The notes beneath the pieces are model-generated. The model saw only the letters and a program-made list of their open reading frames with translations, did not search any database and had not been told where the DNA came from. Of a stretch of DNA of 64,000 nucleotides, positions 38,774 to 48,581 are shown one piece after another; within the stretch, counting starts at the first letter, position 1; every line of letters starts with the position of its first letter. Made by a program: the position numbers and the translations under genes. Source of the stretch: Tritrichomonas foetus (Eukaryota; Parabasalia; Tritrichomonadida; Tritrichomonadidae). The stretch is from contig MLAK01000549.1 in the NCBI GenBank assembly GCA_001839685.1, positions 75,117 through 139,116 on the forward strand, given 5' to 3'.

Positions 38774-39009
38774 TAAGGGTCAACTGCCATACGTTTATAT
38801 TTATTTATTTTGAAAGAAATAGGGATATACCAGTTTTTCGGAAAAAGTTATGTTTTGAATTAAACTGCCACAAATCATTCAAATAAACCTTTAAATTATA
38901 TTTGAATGATTTGTGGCAGTTTAATTCAAAACATAACTTTTTCCGAAAAACCGGTAACCACTATTTCTTTTAAAATAAATAAATATAAACGTATGGCAGT
39001 TGACCCTTA
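38774..39009. mobile_element. MITE-like 236-bp near-palindrome
   Basis: Arms 38774-38885 and 38899-39009 are inverted copies separated by only 13 bases. The outer 38 bases (TAAGGGTCAACTGCCATACG onward) and the inner 50 or so are nearly identical; a mid-arm segment (GGGATATACCAG against GTGGTTACCGG) has diverged. TTAA (or TA) flanks GGGTC and GACCC at both ends, which would suit either a TTAA- or TA-targeting transposon. Each arm carries an AAAAAGT word and a TACGTTTATATTTATTTATT segment similar to promoter words elsewhere in the window. The interior is too short for a gene. Transcription through it would form a long hairpin RNA. Confidence 0.65.
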
Positions 39010-39381
39010 AATACCTCATGAAGAGAAATTGATAGATCTATATATATTTATACATCATATTTGAATGCTTATTTGGTTGAATTGTTGTCAATAAAATCAA
39101 TCAATTTGTCGTTTCACTTTAGGTGGGAGGGAAAAAAAAGAAAGCTTTTTCCTGACACATTCATTTTCCCTGAAGCTGTTGAATAAAGAAAAAGACAACA
39201 TGGATCACTTAGTAAAAATAGTTAAGCTAGCTTATCAACTGACATCATGCTGACAAATATTTGTCATAATGTGAGGTGAGAACCATTCACATCAAAAAAA
39301 ATTATCAAAAAGTTTCTTTTTCTATGATAGTGGAAGGTAAGATTTTTCTTTTATTTGATTTTATTGACAACAATTCGAAAA

Positions 39382-40365
39382 ATGAAAATTTTTCGACGAA
39401 AATCAGACTACAGTAAGATCGTTGACTCCAATGATTGGATCCTTCCGCAGGATATCAATGTAGAGCCCAAACTAGGAATTGAAGTTAATCATGTAGAAAT
39501 AGAAGCCTGGAATCTCTTTTTAGATCGATTTCCAAATTTACCACAGAATCATTTTGATAAACTAGATCAAATGGCTCTTCATGGAATTCCAGAAAATATT
39601 CGAAAAAAAGCTTATTTGATTCTAACAAATTCACATAATGCTAACCAATTTCCATTGCCACCTTTAGATGACTTACCACAAGAAATGATTGATATGAATA
39701 AAAATCAAATTCATAATGATGTAAAAAGAACATATAAATGTATGTTGTGGATGATGAAACCCGAAAACAAAGAAAGATCTGAAAAATTATTAACACATTT
39801 AATGTTATCTGATGCTGCTTTGGGATATTCACAAGGAATGAACTATTTTGTACCATTATTTGCCTCTATTATGAATGATTGTAAAACATACTGGACAATA
39901 TACCATCTTTTTCATGATGAAATCCATAATCAAGCCTATATAATGGATCCTTCAATGGAAGGACTAATGTTTCACTTAAAAGTACATGATGTCTTTCTTC
40001 AAGCAAAAATACCAAAAATATATAAAATAATGAAAACACTTGAAATAGATCCAATTTTATATGTACCACAATGGATGTTAACAGCTGGATTAGGGTTATC
40101 AATGCCTTCTTCACTTGTTTATCTTATCCTTGATAGATATGTTTACTTTGGACAGAGATCAACACATAGTCTTATCCTTGCGTTCATTAAATGTCAAGAG
40201 AATTTGATTGCAAAAGCAACTCAACAAAAAGATATTCATGAAATATTAAATAATTTTGGCAATCTGTTTTTTGAAACAAATCTTAAAGATTTTATTAAAA
40301 ATTGGGATGGTCTCATGATTCCGTCACCTGATTACACTGCGGTAATTGCTTTTGTTAATAAATAA
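39382..40365 (+). CDS. TBC-domain Rab GTPase-activating protein
   Basis: The 327-residue protein, read from ATG 39382, is a TBC-domain protein that stimulates GTP hydrolysis by Rab GTPases. The domain fills nearly all of it: substrate-entry motif MALHGIPENIRKKAYLILTN, the arginine-finger motif IHNDVKRTYKC (IxxDxxR), the glutamine-finger motif LGYSQGMNYFVP (YxQ), then LYVPQWMLTAGL and the later helices. Both catalytic fingers are intact, so it should be active. No extra targeting domain is present. The frame extends upstream to 39355 but begins with TTG. The stop TAAATAAAA overlaps the presumed polyadenylation signal. Confidence 0.9.
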   Translation: MKIFRRKSDYSKIVDSNDWILPQDINVEPKLGIEVNHVEIEAWNLFLDRFPNLPQNHFDKLDQMALHGIPENIRKKAYLILTNSHNANQFPLPPLDDLPQEMIDMNKNQIHNDVKRTYKCMLWMMKPENKERSEKLLTHLMLSDAALGYSQGMNYFVPLFASIMNDCKTYWTIYHLFHDEIHNQAYIMDPSMEGLMFHLKVHDVFLQAKIPKIYKIMKTLEIDPILYVPQWMLTAGLGLSMPSSLVYLILDRYVYFGQRSTHSLILAFIKCQENLIAKATQQKDIHEILNNFGNLFFETNLKDFIKNWDGLMIPSPDYTAVIAFVNK

Positions 40366-40996
40366 AATACTATCAGAAATATTATTTTGATTTTTTTTTT
40401 TTTTTTTTTTTTGGTAATTTTTGATAAAGAATCAACTTGATCATTATTCGAATGAAAAAGTTTCTCACAGTCAGCAGTGGATTTTATTGAATTTCAGTAC
40501 TGGAATGTGTTTCCCTTTTTCTGATATTTCATTATGGAAAATGAGAAATCACCAAAAATCCAGAAGTAAAACTATTTTTCCATTAATAATTGAAATACCT
40601 ATTTTTCAACAATGGGCCATGAAGATATTAATATAATGAGTGTACTTGATTATTAGAGCATAATGAATGAATTTTTGTTGGAATTTGCACTTTTTTCATG
40701 AATTATTTTTGCATTATCTCAAAAATGATGAAAAAAAAAAAATTGTGACTATAAATCCTGACACACTTCAAAGGTTATTACGAATAAAAGGCGGTCATAA
40801 AGTTTTTTCCTCGGCTTACTGCAGTTGGTTTCATCGAACAAAGAAGGAAAGTTCGTCATCATCAAAACACACAACAAACAAAACAAACGATAAAACAATT
40901 TCCGAATTAAATAAAAAACTTAATCACGACTAATAACATAAAAAACGACGATATAAAAATCTTTAAAGACAAATACAAAACAGAAAACAAAAAGCT
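40366..40996. other. Convergent intergenic region
   Basis: About 630 bases lie between the TBC and MEMO genes. They contain a 22-base poly-T (40391-40412) and an 88-codon ATG frame (40667-40933), listed separately as possible remnant. Confidence 0.5.
40667..40933 (+). CDS. Hypothetical frame, possibly a gene fragment
   Basis: An 88-codon ATG frame encodes an N-terminal Phe/His-rich part that looks random and a second half with more coding-like character (GGHKVFSSAYCSWFHRTKKE then SSSSSKHTTNKTNDK). Codons in the second half include GGC, TCG, TGC and CGA, which are richer in GC than the intergenic background. I recognise no family. It may be the C-terminal relic of a decayed gene. Confidence 0.25.
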   Translation: MNFCWNLHFFHELFLHYLKNDEKKKIVTINPDTLQRLLRIKGGHKVFSSAYCSWFHRTKKESSSSSKHTTNKTNDKTISELNKKLNHD

Positions 40997-41878
40997 TCAT
41001 GCGCGAATGACTCCTGCAAAATATGATACAGACGAATCGTATTTCGAAGTGATATTTTCTGAAAGCGAGTAGGCAGGAAATTCCGCCTCCATTTCACCAA
41101 ACATATGCATCATGATCATTATTGGCAATCTCCCGCAAATTGTGTTTTGAGTTTTATCAATGTAACTCTTAAACTTGAGGGAATCTCCAGTCGCAATCAT
41201 ATCTGCTGCTTCTTTGTCAAGTTGGGTAATTTTTTGGTAGATTTTCCCATCTCCTTCGGGCAAGTACTGATAGCCAAAACGGGCTCCCCAGTGGCAGAAG
41301 TCGCTTGATATCACAAACAATGTTCTGGGATCACTGGCATATTCCGAAAGTGCTTCTGCCACTTTTTCGCACATTTTGTACGAGATTGATCCAACCATGA
41401 TTGGAACTAAAGTGAATGGCTTTTCTCTGAAAATGTACTTTAATATAGGAAACTCAATTTCAAGAGAGTGCTCTATTTCGGCCGTTCGACAATCCAGCTT
41501 TTTGAATAGTGAAGGAAACTTGTTCAAAAGGTGCTCGGCAACTTCGACGTCAAATGGAATATCACCATACGGACTTTCGGCGGAAGAGGCGTCAGCGATT
41601 GTGCAATATCGGATTGGAATTTGATGGGACGGCCCCAAAACAAAAACTCTGTCGTACAAACTCGGATCGATACTTTTGAATGCATTCATTGACGTGCGAA
41701 TACAGAATGAATAACCAGCGTGAGGGACGATAATCGCGCGAACTAGCTTCTGGCTGGAGGAAACGGACGCTGCTGAGTAGGCTTTGTCGAACATTGTTGT
41801 GAGTTGGTTGCCGGCTGGATACCATGTTCCCATGTGGGATGCATGGAGAATGGCATTCGCAAGGAAAATTGAATTCAT
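40997..41878 (-). CDS. MEMO1: MEMO family protein
   Basis: The 293-residue protein is clearly a MEMO1 homologue (fold related to class III non-haem iron dioxygenases; in animals a copper/iron-binding factor in motility and redox signalling). Conserved blocks in order: ASHMGTWYPAGNQL, RAIIVPHAGYSFC, RVFVLGPSHQIP, EIEHSLEIEFP, LFVISSDFCHWGARFGY, NTICGRLPI and the final SSVSYFAGVIRA. The presumed metal-site residues (His of PHAG, His of GPSH, His of DFCHWG and Cys of TICGR) are all present. The frame is open upstream to 41974 without ATG; Met at 41878 gives a length and start like animal MEMO (297 residues). A TCATT initiator-like site is at 41891-41887 (minus). Confidence 0.95.
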   Translation of the reverse strand: MNSIFLANAILHASHMGTWYPAGNQLTTMFDKAYSAASVSSSQKLVRAIIVPHAGYSFCIRTSMNAFKSIDPSLYDRVFVLGPSHQIPIRYCTIADASSAESPYGDIPFDVEVAEHLLNKFPSLFKKLDCRTAEIEHSLEIEFPILKYIFREKPFTLVPIMVGSISYKMCEKVAEALSEYASDPRTLFVISSDFCHWGARFGYQYLPEGDGKIYQKITQLDKEAADMIATGDSLKFKSYIDKTQNTICGRLPIMIMMHMFGEMEAEFPAYSLSENITSKYDSSVSYFAGVIRA

Positions 41879-42841
41879 TATGATCGAATGATATATTTTT
41901 TCACAGAATTGTGTGACTTTTTCTGTATTAACTTTTTCTGAATAAACTACATCAATTGCAAATGCAATCCACAATGAAAATATCAGTAATATTTTACTTT
42001 AAGATCTGAATCACTTAAACGAAATGATTTCAGATATTTTTAATGAATTTATAAAATTTTTTATTAAATAACAAATTCAAGAATTGATGATTTTCACTTT
42101 GAATTAGAAAATATTCATAATGAAGATAAATATTATTTTAAATCGATCCATTTCGACTCAATGATAAACTTTAATCTGTTTCTGTACATTATTTCCCAAT
42201 AAACAATAATATAAGATGTAAAAACACAGTTAAAACCGATGTTGTTTTCGAATATATGAAGAAAAATGATTTAAATTCATTTCAAAATATGATTAATCAA
42301 TTAGATATTCATATAAACCAAAAATATAAAAATAGATCGAATATTTTCGAAAGAAACTCTATCTCGTGAAAACATTTCATTCATAGAATATTATTCATAA
42401 TATGGTTCAAATAAATGTATTAAATATATAGGTTTAGCAAAGAATTTGTAATCTATATCAAAGGATAAATCAGTTCACATTTTTACTTCATCACCCTCAT
42501 TCATGCCATGTATAATATACTCAACAATTCACTACATTTCAGAACTTCTTAATAAAAGCTTCTTAATAAAATCCTCATAATAAGCTGTTTTAGGAAATTA
42601 TTCACATGTTAATTCTGATGATTTGATTTGAAAATGATGTTGCATTCAACTTCTCAAATTTCTAAGAGACTATCATGAATAAAATTCCTTGTTGAACAAA
42701 TCTTTGAGGAATTCGTCACTTCTTCTAAAATGTTAACGAAAAAAGGCTAACTAGCTTTTATTTCCCGTCTTGTTAAATTTGATACGCATTCTTTGAAGGC
42801 TTTGAGGTAATCGAAATTGTTAGTTTTCATTTTGATTAAAT
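41879..42841. other. Intergenic, AT-rich
   Basis: About 960 bases lie between two minus-strand genes. The first 96 bases are open in the MEMO frame but lack an ATG. The rest is AT-rich without coding signal, repeats or RNA genes that I can recognise. Confidence 0.5.
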
Positions 42842-43915
42842 TCACAAAACTTCATTGTGGATTCGCAAAGTTGGAAGAAAGCTAGCTGATTGGTGGCTTG
42901 TGATTTGGTTTATTTGAGGAATTACACCATCGCTTGATGTCGATGTAATTTGATCAAGTTGGAAAACTATCGGGGTAGAAATTGTGCGAGCATGTAAAGG
43001 TTTCAATCCGCAGTTTGTGGAAACTGTTCGAACCCTTGCTTTGCTCATCAGAGACCCAATATTTTTCAATGAACTAGTTGGAACGATCGGCCTGCTACTA
43101 GCAAAAGAATGTTCTGGAATAGAATTCGCTACACCAATTCCCTTTGGAATGAAAATTTTGAATGTCATTTGATCGAACTTTTTGAGAAGCTGAGAAGCTG
43201 TTGGTCTTTCTGATGGATCTGGATTGAGGCAATCTTTGATGATAGCGGCATAAACAGGATCAATTTCAGGAGGCATTAGAATATTTTGATTTAATAATTG
43301 AGATATGATTAAACCGAGATTTTTGCTTTTCCAAGGAAGGGAACCTTTTAATAAGGTATAGAAAACTATACCGAAGTGAAAAATATCAAGCTCTTTTGAT
43401 CTTTTCAATATATCAGTCATCCCTTCGGGTCCAAGCATAATCAATGACAAAAGTGAAGAATCATTCAGAGTATCATCAAGGATCGCAGAAATTCCAAAAT
43501 CGACAATTTTTGGTTCTCCCCGTGACATGATTATATTTTCTAATTTGAGAGTCTGTAAAACTATATCTTTTTGATGCAAATACTCAATAGCAGTAAGCAG
43601 CTTCTTAACAATTTGAAATGTCACCTGTATGGTTTGAGGCCCATGGTTAAAAATAATGTCTGATAATGGCCGACCCATTACAAAATGTCGTTTAATGTAA
43701 AACTCATTTTTCATGCTTATTTTTGTAAAGGGAACTACATATTGATGATCTATATCTTTGATTCTTTGAATTTCATTATAAAGAAAATTCGCTTCAAGAT
43801 TAGGATTATTACTGTTGGTATCGAAAAACCGATGGAGAGATTGCCCATCAACAGGCGGACCATATAGACGCGTCTGGCTTTGAAAATGAGTACTATGCAA
43901 ATGATTTCCTCGCAT
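42842..43915 (-). CDS. Protein kinase-like protein, probable pseudokinase
   Basis: The 357-residue protein has a protein-kinase fold (about residues 40-280) of CAMK/SNF1 flavour. Seen: helix-E region AIEYLHQKDIV, catalytic-loop equivalent LQTLKLEN at 120-127, DFG at 139-141, a degenerate APE (LGPEG near 161-165), subdomain IX DIFHFGIVFYTLLKGSLPW and the subdomain XI Arg in DPSERPTASQLL. The His-Arg-Asp motif is replaced by Leu-Gln-Thr, so the catalytic base is lost, and no clear Gly-loop or VAIK lysine is present. This suggests a pseudokinase acting as a scaffold or allosteric partner. The frame extends upstream to 44020 with GTG; ATG 43915 is the first Met. Confidence 0.85.
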   Translation of the reverse strand: MRGNHLHSTHFQSQTRLYGPPVDGQSLHRFFDTNSNNPNLEANFLYNEIQRIKDIDHQYVVPFTKISMKNEFYIKRHFVMGRPLSDIIFNHGPQTIQVTFQIVKKLLTAIEYLHQKDIVLQTLKLENIIMSRGEPKIVDFGISAILDDTLNDSSLLSLIMLGPEGMTDILKRSKELDIFHFGIVFYTLLKGSLPWKSKNLGLIISQLLNQNILMPPEIDPVYAAIIKDCLNPDPSERPTASQLLKKFDQMTFKIFIPKGIGVANSIPEHSFASSRPIVPTSSLKNIGSLMSKARVRTVSTNCGLKPLHARTISTPIVFQLDQITSTSSDGVIPQINQITSHQSASFLPTLRIHNEVL

Positions 43916-44752
43916 TTTCTTCAAATTGATGGAAATAATGATATAAACTTTAATTAGACAATTGAATATTACGAAATTTCTGAACAATTGAAATGCTACG
44001 TCATAAAAAGTTGTAAACACAACTATTCAAATTAATATTTGATTCAATATTTTTTATAAGATTTTTTATATTTTTTTTCGATATCATTAATGAAATCACA
44101 TTAAAATAAGGAACAAAATCATTATGTAAATAATTTCCATCATTTAAAATAACTTCTACTTTTCAATCTTCAAAAATTTTTTTGTATTTGACAGTCTCAT
44201 CTTTTATAAATGGGGAAGAATCTTCACTGAAGACGACATTTTTTAATCTGAATATTAAATATTTCGAGAAAAGAATGAAAATAATCTGATATGATTTGTA
44301 TCTCCTCAATAAAAGTGTCCAAGATCTGATTATTAAATATTGTATTTTTTTATGCTAACAATTTTATAAAATTTATAAACATGAATTTCATATCATGAAA
44401 AATGTGCAATAACAATAAGAAAAAGGATTTTGTCTTCGATAAATAATAAGAAACTAATTCGCAATTGATTTTCTTTACTCTAGAAATCTCAAAAAATAAA
44501 GTAACTGCCAGATATTTAAATATTTTAATGTATTATAAGATGTATACAAACAAAAGTACACAACCTGGAAATACGTTTATTTTCATTAAATGAACTGAAC
44601 TTTTTCGAATCTTGGAAACAACTTCCCGACTCTCTGATGCTTAATTTACAGCAACGAATTTTTGCTGAATAGATCTCAACCAATAAAAAATGCCAAAATT
44701 CGCTTGATTACTATTTTCGAAATTACACGTTATTTCTAAAATCTCCAGGCAG

Positions 44753-45019
44753 ATGAAAGATTTAGCCCTTTCCACTAGATCAAAGAGTTACTCAAATATT
44801 TCTCTATATTATCCCTACTATGTGGACAATTTTATCGAATTTATCTTGCAATACACCAATTTTATTGAATTTGAATTTTCCGAAAGATTGATGCTTAGAT
44901 TTTTTTTCAAACTTTGCCAACATGCACAATTTCGTCAGAATGTATTAACATCGATTTATAAAGCATTTTCGTCTTTTGGTTGTCGAGAATTACGTTCTCA
45001 AAAAAAATTCGATATTTGA
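44753..45019 (+). CDS. Hypothetical small protein or remnant
   Basis: An 88-codon ATG frame encodes a helical, aromatic-rich peptide (ERLMLRFFFKLCQHAQFRQN, VLTSIYKAFSSFGCRELRS). The composition (Cys, His, Gln, Arg, few Asn runs) is better than the average chance frame. No family is recognised. Proximity to the N-run suggests checking whether it continues in another frame. Confidence 0.25.
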   Translation: MKDLALSTRSKSYSNISLYYPYYVDNFIEFILQYTNFIEFEFSERLMLRFFFKLCQHAQFRQNVLTSIYKAFSSFGCRELRSQKKFDI

Positions 45020-45289
45020 TCAAAATCTAATGAACCAATTGTATTCAACTCACACAAAATCATGAACATTCTTATTAATAAAGAAGGAAATTGAATTTAA
45101 TTCTGAAATTATTTGAGAATCTTATTTTTTGGGCATAATTTTTTTTTCTTTCTTAAAATCCTTTTGAAGGAGCTTATCCATGTAAATACTCTCAAAAATC
45201 AAGGATATGTCGCATATGTGTGGGAAAAAAGTAGATTTTCATTTTCAATGGAATAGACGATTATAATGTATTCAAAACAATAAGTATTT

Positions 45290-45413
45290 NNNNNNNNNNN
45301 NNNNNNNNNNNNNNNNNNNNNNNNNNNNNNNNNNNNNNNNNNNNNNNNNNNNNNNNNNNNNNNNNNNNNNNNNNNNNNNNNNNNNNNNNNNNNNNNNNNN
45401 NNNNNNNNNNNNN
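45290..45413. other. Assembly gap (124 N)
   Basis: A run of 124 undetermined bases marks a scaffold gap. Its true length and content are unknown. Confidence 1.
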
Positions 45414-46810
45414 ATTATTTAATTGTAATCCTATTAATAATATATAAATATTATAATTTAAAAATCAAGATACAGAGAAAACCAAATCCAAAAAAAAATT
45501 GTGAGAAAAAAATAAACCCCACAGAAATTTCTGAGAATTATTGAGATAAAAAGTGATTTTATAGCATTAATATCTTGATTATTTCTTATCATAAATCGTG
45601 CTTTTTATTATCATATGACCCTCCATCGAAAATTATAATGTTTTCCAAAATACAAAAATGAAGTATAAAAAAAATATTAATAATTTTGATATAAATAAAA
45701 AAAATTTAGGCATCAATGAGAAGATTACGAATGTTTTGCCATCTAAATGGCGAGTCATCAGAAAATTCACTTGGCATCGAGTCTGGAAAAAAACATATTG
45801 GATTCCATTTTTCTTGATTTGGTCTTTCAATCGTTGTATCTGTATCCCTGCTTGAGAATGTGCTGTTGAGGACTGCCAGTCTATTTTCTTCATATACTAA
45901 AATTTTATGACAGAAAAGATTTCAATACATTCATATTTGTCAAATGGAAATTGAATTAATTCAACATCACTGAGTTAAAACTATCAAAATTTTCGCGATT
46001 TTTAATTAAAAATCGATAGAAGAAGTGTAAATAGAATTATGGGAAGCAGTATTATAATCTTTGTGATTCTTGGAAAAAAAGCTTCTCACAATTTTTTTTT
46101 AGGCTTTCTCCAAAATCGCTCTTTTTTCGGTTTAATTGTTGCAAAATTTCAAAACTATGAATAAATATGGCTCATAACTATAAAAAATAGATTTAACAAT
46201 TGACTGAAAGCTGTTCACCCGAAAACTGAAACAATAGCTTCTTCAGAATCATTTTCGAAATATTTTTGAATTCGGCCATTTGCGAAGTTTGCGATAAGGG
46301 AAATTTTCGTCATTCTTTTAGCTATTTGGGTTTTGATTTTTGACTGATGGTATTAAGTAATACTGATGATAAGGATCATTTTAGTGATTTCGTACGTTAA
46401 GACTATTTGGTTTGTATACATCTGTATTATATTTAAATCAATTTTTCAATGTGATTCAATTTCTTTGAATCTAATTTTTGCTATTAAAAAAGATTACATT
46501 TTTTCAATGAAAAAAATTAACCAATGTTTAGAAAATTGATAGGTCGTTACGACAACGATCATATCAGACACAGTAAGAAATTCAGATTACTTTTTTTTGA
46601 GACAATTATTCGCACAATTTTTTTCGGTTTTTCTTTTCTATTCCTCTCATTTTTGAGAAATTTCAAACACCATTTACTCACTTCTGGTCGACCATGGAAA
46701 ACTCGACATTCGAAAGAAAGAACTTTTTTAGCATATGTTAATTAATCTATACAGATTAAGGAGACAATTTCCAAAAGTATAAATATGGAATTTTATTCTA
46801 GTTTAGGGTT

Positions 46811-47995
46811 TTAAACAATAACCTTTTTTAGAATTTCTCTGGTTGTTTCTTCGTCAAAAGATCCCATATATCCGAAAGTACCACCAATTGCAGATTGCTG
46901 CATGACCATTTTTGTAACTTCTTCGACATCATTTTCACCGATTTTCACGCCTGGCCATTGTCCGACTTTTTGTGGAATTTCCAAATCGGAAATGAACTTC
47001 TCAATATTGGTAATGAGTGCTTCAGCCTTTTCTTCGACTGTTCCAGTTCTGACGTTAAACACGAATTCGGCGGCGGCAGCATACTTTTCTTTTCTTGCTT
47101 CAAATTGCGACTTTAACAAGTCTGGCATGACCATCGCCAGTGTCACTCCATGGTCGATTCCATATTTGGCGGTCAGCATGTGTCCAATCTTGTGAACGCC
47201 ATAGCAGCCTGTTTCGCCGAGACTGAAAATCTGATTGAGGGCAAACGAAGCAGCCACGATCAGCCTTTCATGGAGCTCCAGTGATGAATCTGGCTTGATC
47301 ACAGATGGGCCAATTTCGACAAGCTCTTTCATCACGCTGAAGATGAAGTTATCGAACATTGATGGTGCCTGTGGAGTGAGGACAGTATCTGTGCAATGGC
47401 AGAATGCATCGAAAACGCCATTTCGGAGCTGCCTGACAGGAAGAGTCATTGTGTATGCTGGATCAAGAAGAGAAAAGACTGGATACGTCTGTTTGAATCC
47501 ACATCCGGATTTCCAATTCATTGAGCGGCGGGACACAACAAAGCCGTTGTTCCATTCACTGCCTGTAGCTGGAATTGTAAGGACAGTACCAAATGGAATT
47601 GTTGGACCGGTGAATGATTTCTTTATCAAAATGACATCCCATGGATCTGCGCTTGCGTCGAGTTTGGCTGCACACGAAATGAATTTTGTTCCGTCGATGA
47701 CTGAACCGCCGCCGATGGCGAGGAGTAAGTCTGGCTGGAATTCTTTAACGGATGCGACTATTTCGATAAGACGATCGTATTCTGGATTAGCTGGAATGCC
47801 CCCTTCCCATCGGACTTCGCACTCAAGTGCGTCGAGTGCAGATTGGACATCGTTTCGGGCACCATTTTTATCAATGCTTCCGCCACCGAAAGTGCAGAGG
47901 ACTCTGCTTCTTGGTTTGACATACTTGGATAGGTTATCTTTGACGGCGCCGGTGCCGAAGCAGACTTGTGTGGTGTTTTGCCAGAAAAACTTCAT
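46811..47995 (-). CDS. Iron-containing alcohol (butanol-type) dehydrogenase
   Basis: The 394-residue enzyme is a group III, iron-dependent alcohol dehydrogenase close to bacterial BDH/YqhD. It should interconvert aldehydes and alcohols with NAD(P)H in cytosol or hydrogenosome-linked fermentation. Seen: N-terminal NTTQVCFGTGAV, the nucleotide-binding GGGS at 95-98 (AIGGGSVIDGTKF), TIPATGSEWNNG at 140-151, and metal ligands Asp196 and His200 (FDAFCHCTD), His268 and His282 (GVHKIGHMLTAKYGIDHG). Trichomonad Fe-ADHs are usually considered bacterial acquisitions. Codon use is GC-richer than neighbours, suggesting strong expression. ATG 47995 follows an initiator-like TCACT; the stop is TAAAA. Confidence 0.95.
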   Translation of the reverse strand: MKFFWQNTTQVCFGTGAVKDNLSKYVKPRSRVLCTFGGGSIDKNGARNDVQSALDALECEVRWEGGIPANPEYDRLIEIVASVKEFQPDLLLAIGGGSVIDGTKFISCAAKLDASADPWDVILIKKSFTGPTIPFGTVLTIPATGSEWNNGFVVSRRSMNWKSGCGFKQTYPVFSLLDPAYTMTLPVRQLRNGVFDAFCHCTDTVLTPQAPSMFDNFIFSVMKELVEIGPSVIKPDSSLELHERLIVAASFALNQIFSLGETGCYGVHKIGHMLTAKYGIDHGVTLAMVMPDLLKSQFEARKEKYAAAAEFVFNVRTGTVEEKAEALITNIEKFISDLEIPQKVGQWPGVKIGENDVEEVTKMVMQQSAIGGTFGYMGSFDEETTREILKKVIV

Positions 47996-48581
47996 TCCTG
48001 AAAATTAGTGAAGTGAGCACTTCACATTATTTGAAATTATTATCGTGTGTTAATTTGAAACCTGATCATTGAGAAAAATCGTCCTTAATTGAATGAAAAA
48101 TCGTTTAACCGTCATTTTTGAAAAAGACGATACGATTTTTATTCTCAAATCATCATAAAGTATAAAAAAATTGAATTAAACCCATTTCTCACAAATAGCA
48201 AAAATTCTTGATAAGAAGAAAAACAATAAAAATAACTCACAGCCCTAATGTTTGAGTTTTTTGCACTTGTCTCAAAGATGTAAAACCTAAGTATAGAGTA
48301 ATCTGATGAATATGTTAGATCGAAATTATCGTCATAAAAAATAATTCCAAGGGAGAAAGCCATGGAACTAGCATTTTTTGATCTAATACACATGAAATTT
48401 CTTATGATTGAAATTATAATCATTTATCAAATGTTTGGGTGACTAAAGTTGATGATGAAGTGATTTCCTATGTTTCAACTTTTTATATGTTTATGTGGTC
48501 AAGTAATAGAATATACGACTATATAAGTAGAGAAAAAGTAGGGGAAAGGAATTCCTTCAATGATGTCGAAAAATAGAAAAA
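47996..48581. other. Divergent promoter region
   Basis: About 590 bases separate the Fe-ADH and BTB/F5/8C genes. AGTGA at 48007-48011 is an initiator-like TCACT for the dehydrogenase; TTAAACGATT (minus) lies near 48103-48110. ACTTTTTATATG near 48478 and GAAAAAGTA near 48532 face the plus gene. A 9-codon upstream frame (48560-48589) overlaps the plus-gene ATG. Confidence 0.55.

Larger units (their letters stand above)
38479..39381. other. Divergent promoter region with large palindrome
   Basis: About 900 bases separate the short coiled-coil gene and the TBC gene. A 236-base near-palindrome (38774-39009) occupies the centre. AAAAAGT/ACTTTTT words lie near 38520 and 39308. No further gene is seen. 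Confidence 0.6.
43916..46810. other. Long intergenic region with assembly gap
   Basis: This 2.9-kb region has no convincing gene. It contains a run of N (45290-45413), a possible small frame at 44753-45019, and chance-like frames at 45633-45893 (minus) and 46524-46745 (plus). Sequence on both sides of the gap is very AT-rich, so a gene may be missing or broken at the gap. Confidence 0.5.

Noticed and set aside
38774..39009. Assignment of the palindrome to piggyBac because of TTAA ends
   Set aside because: piggyBac ends read CCC...GGG inside TTAA, whereas here they read GGG...CCC, and a TA-flanked reading is equally possible.
45633..45893. Minus-strand 86-codon ATG frame near the gap
   Set aside because: The first 40 residues look plausible, but the rest is a Phe/Leu/Ile run typical of AT-rich noise; no family recognised.
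46524..46745. 73-codon ATG frame upstream of the Fe-ADH 3' end
   Set aside because: Phe/Arg-rich, no homology pattern, and very AT-rich codons.
48145..48423. 92-codon minus frame in the Fe-ADH/BTB promoter region
   Set aside because: Composition is Ile/Phe/Ser/Tyr-rich noise and it occupies promoter DNA of two strong genes.
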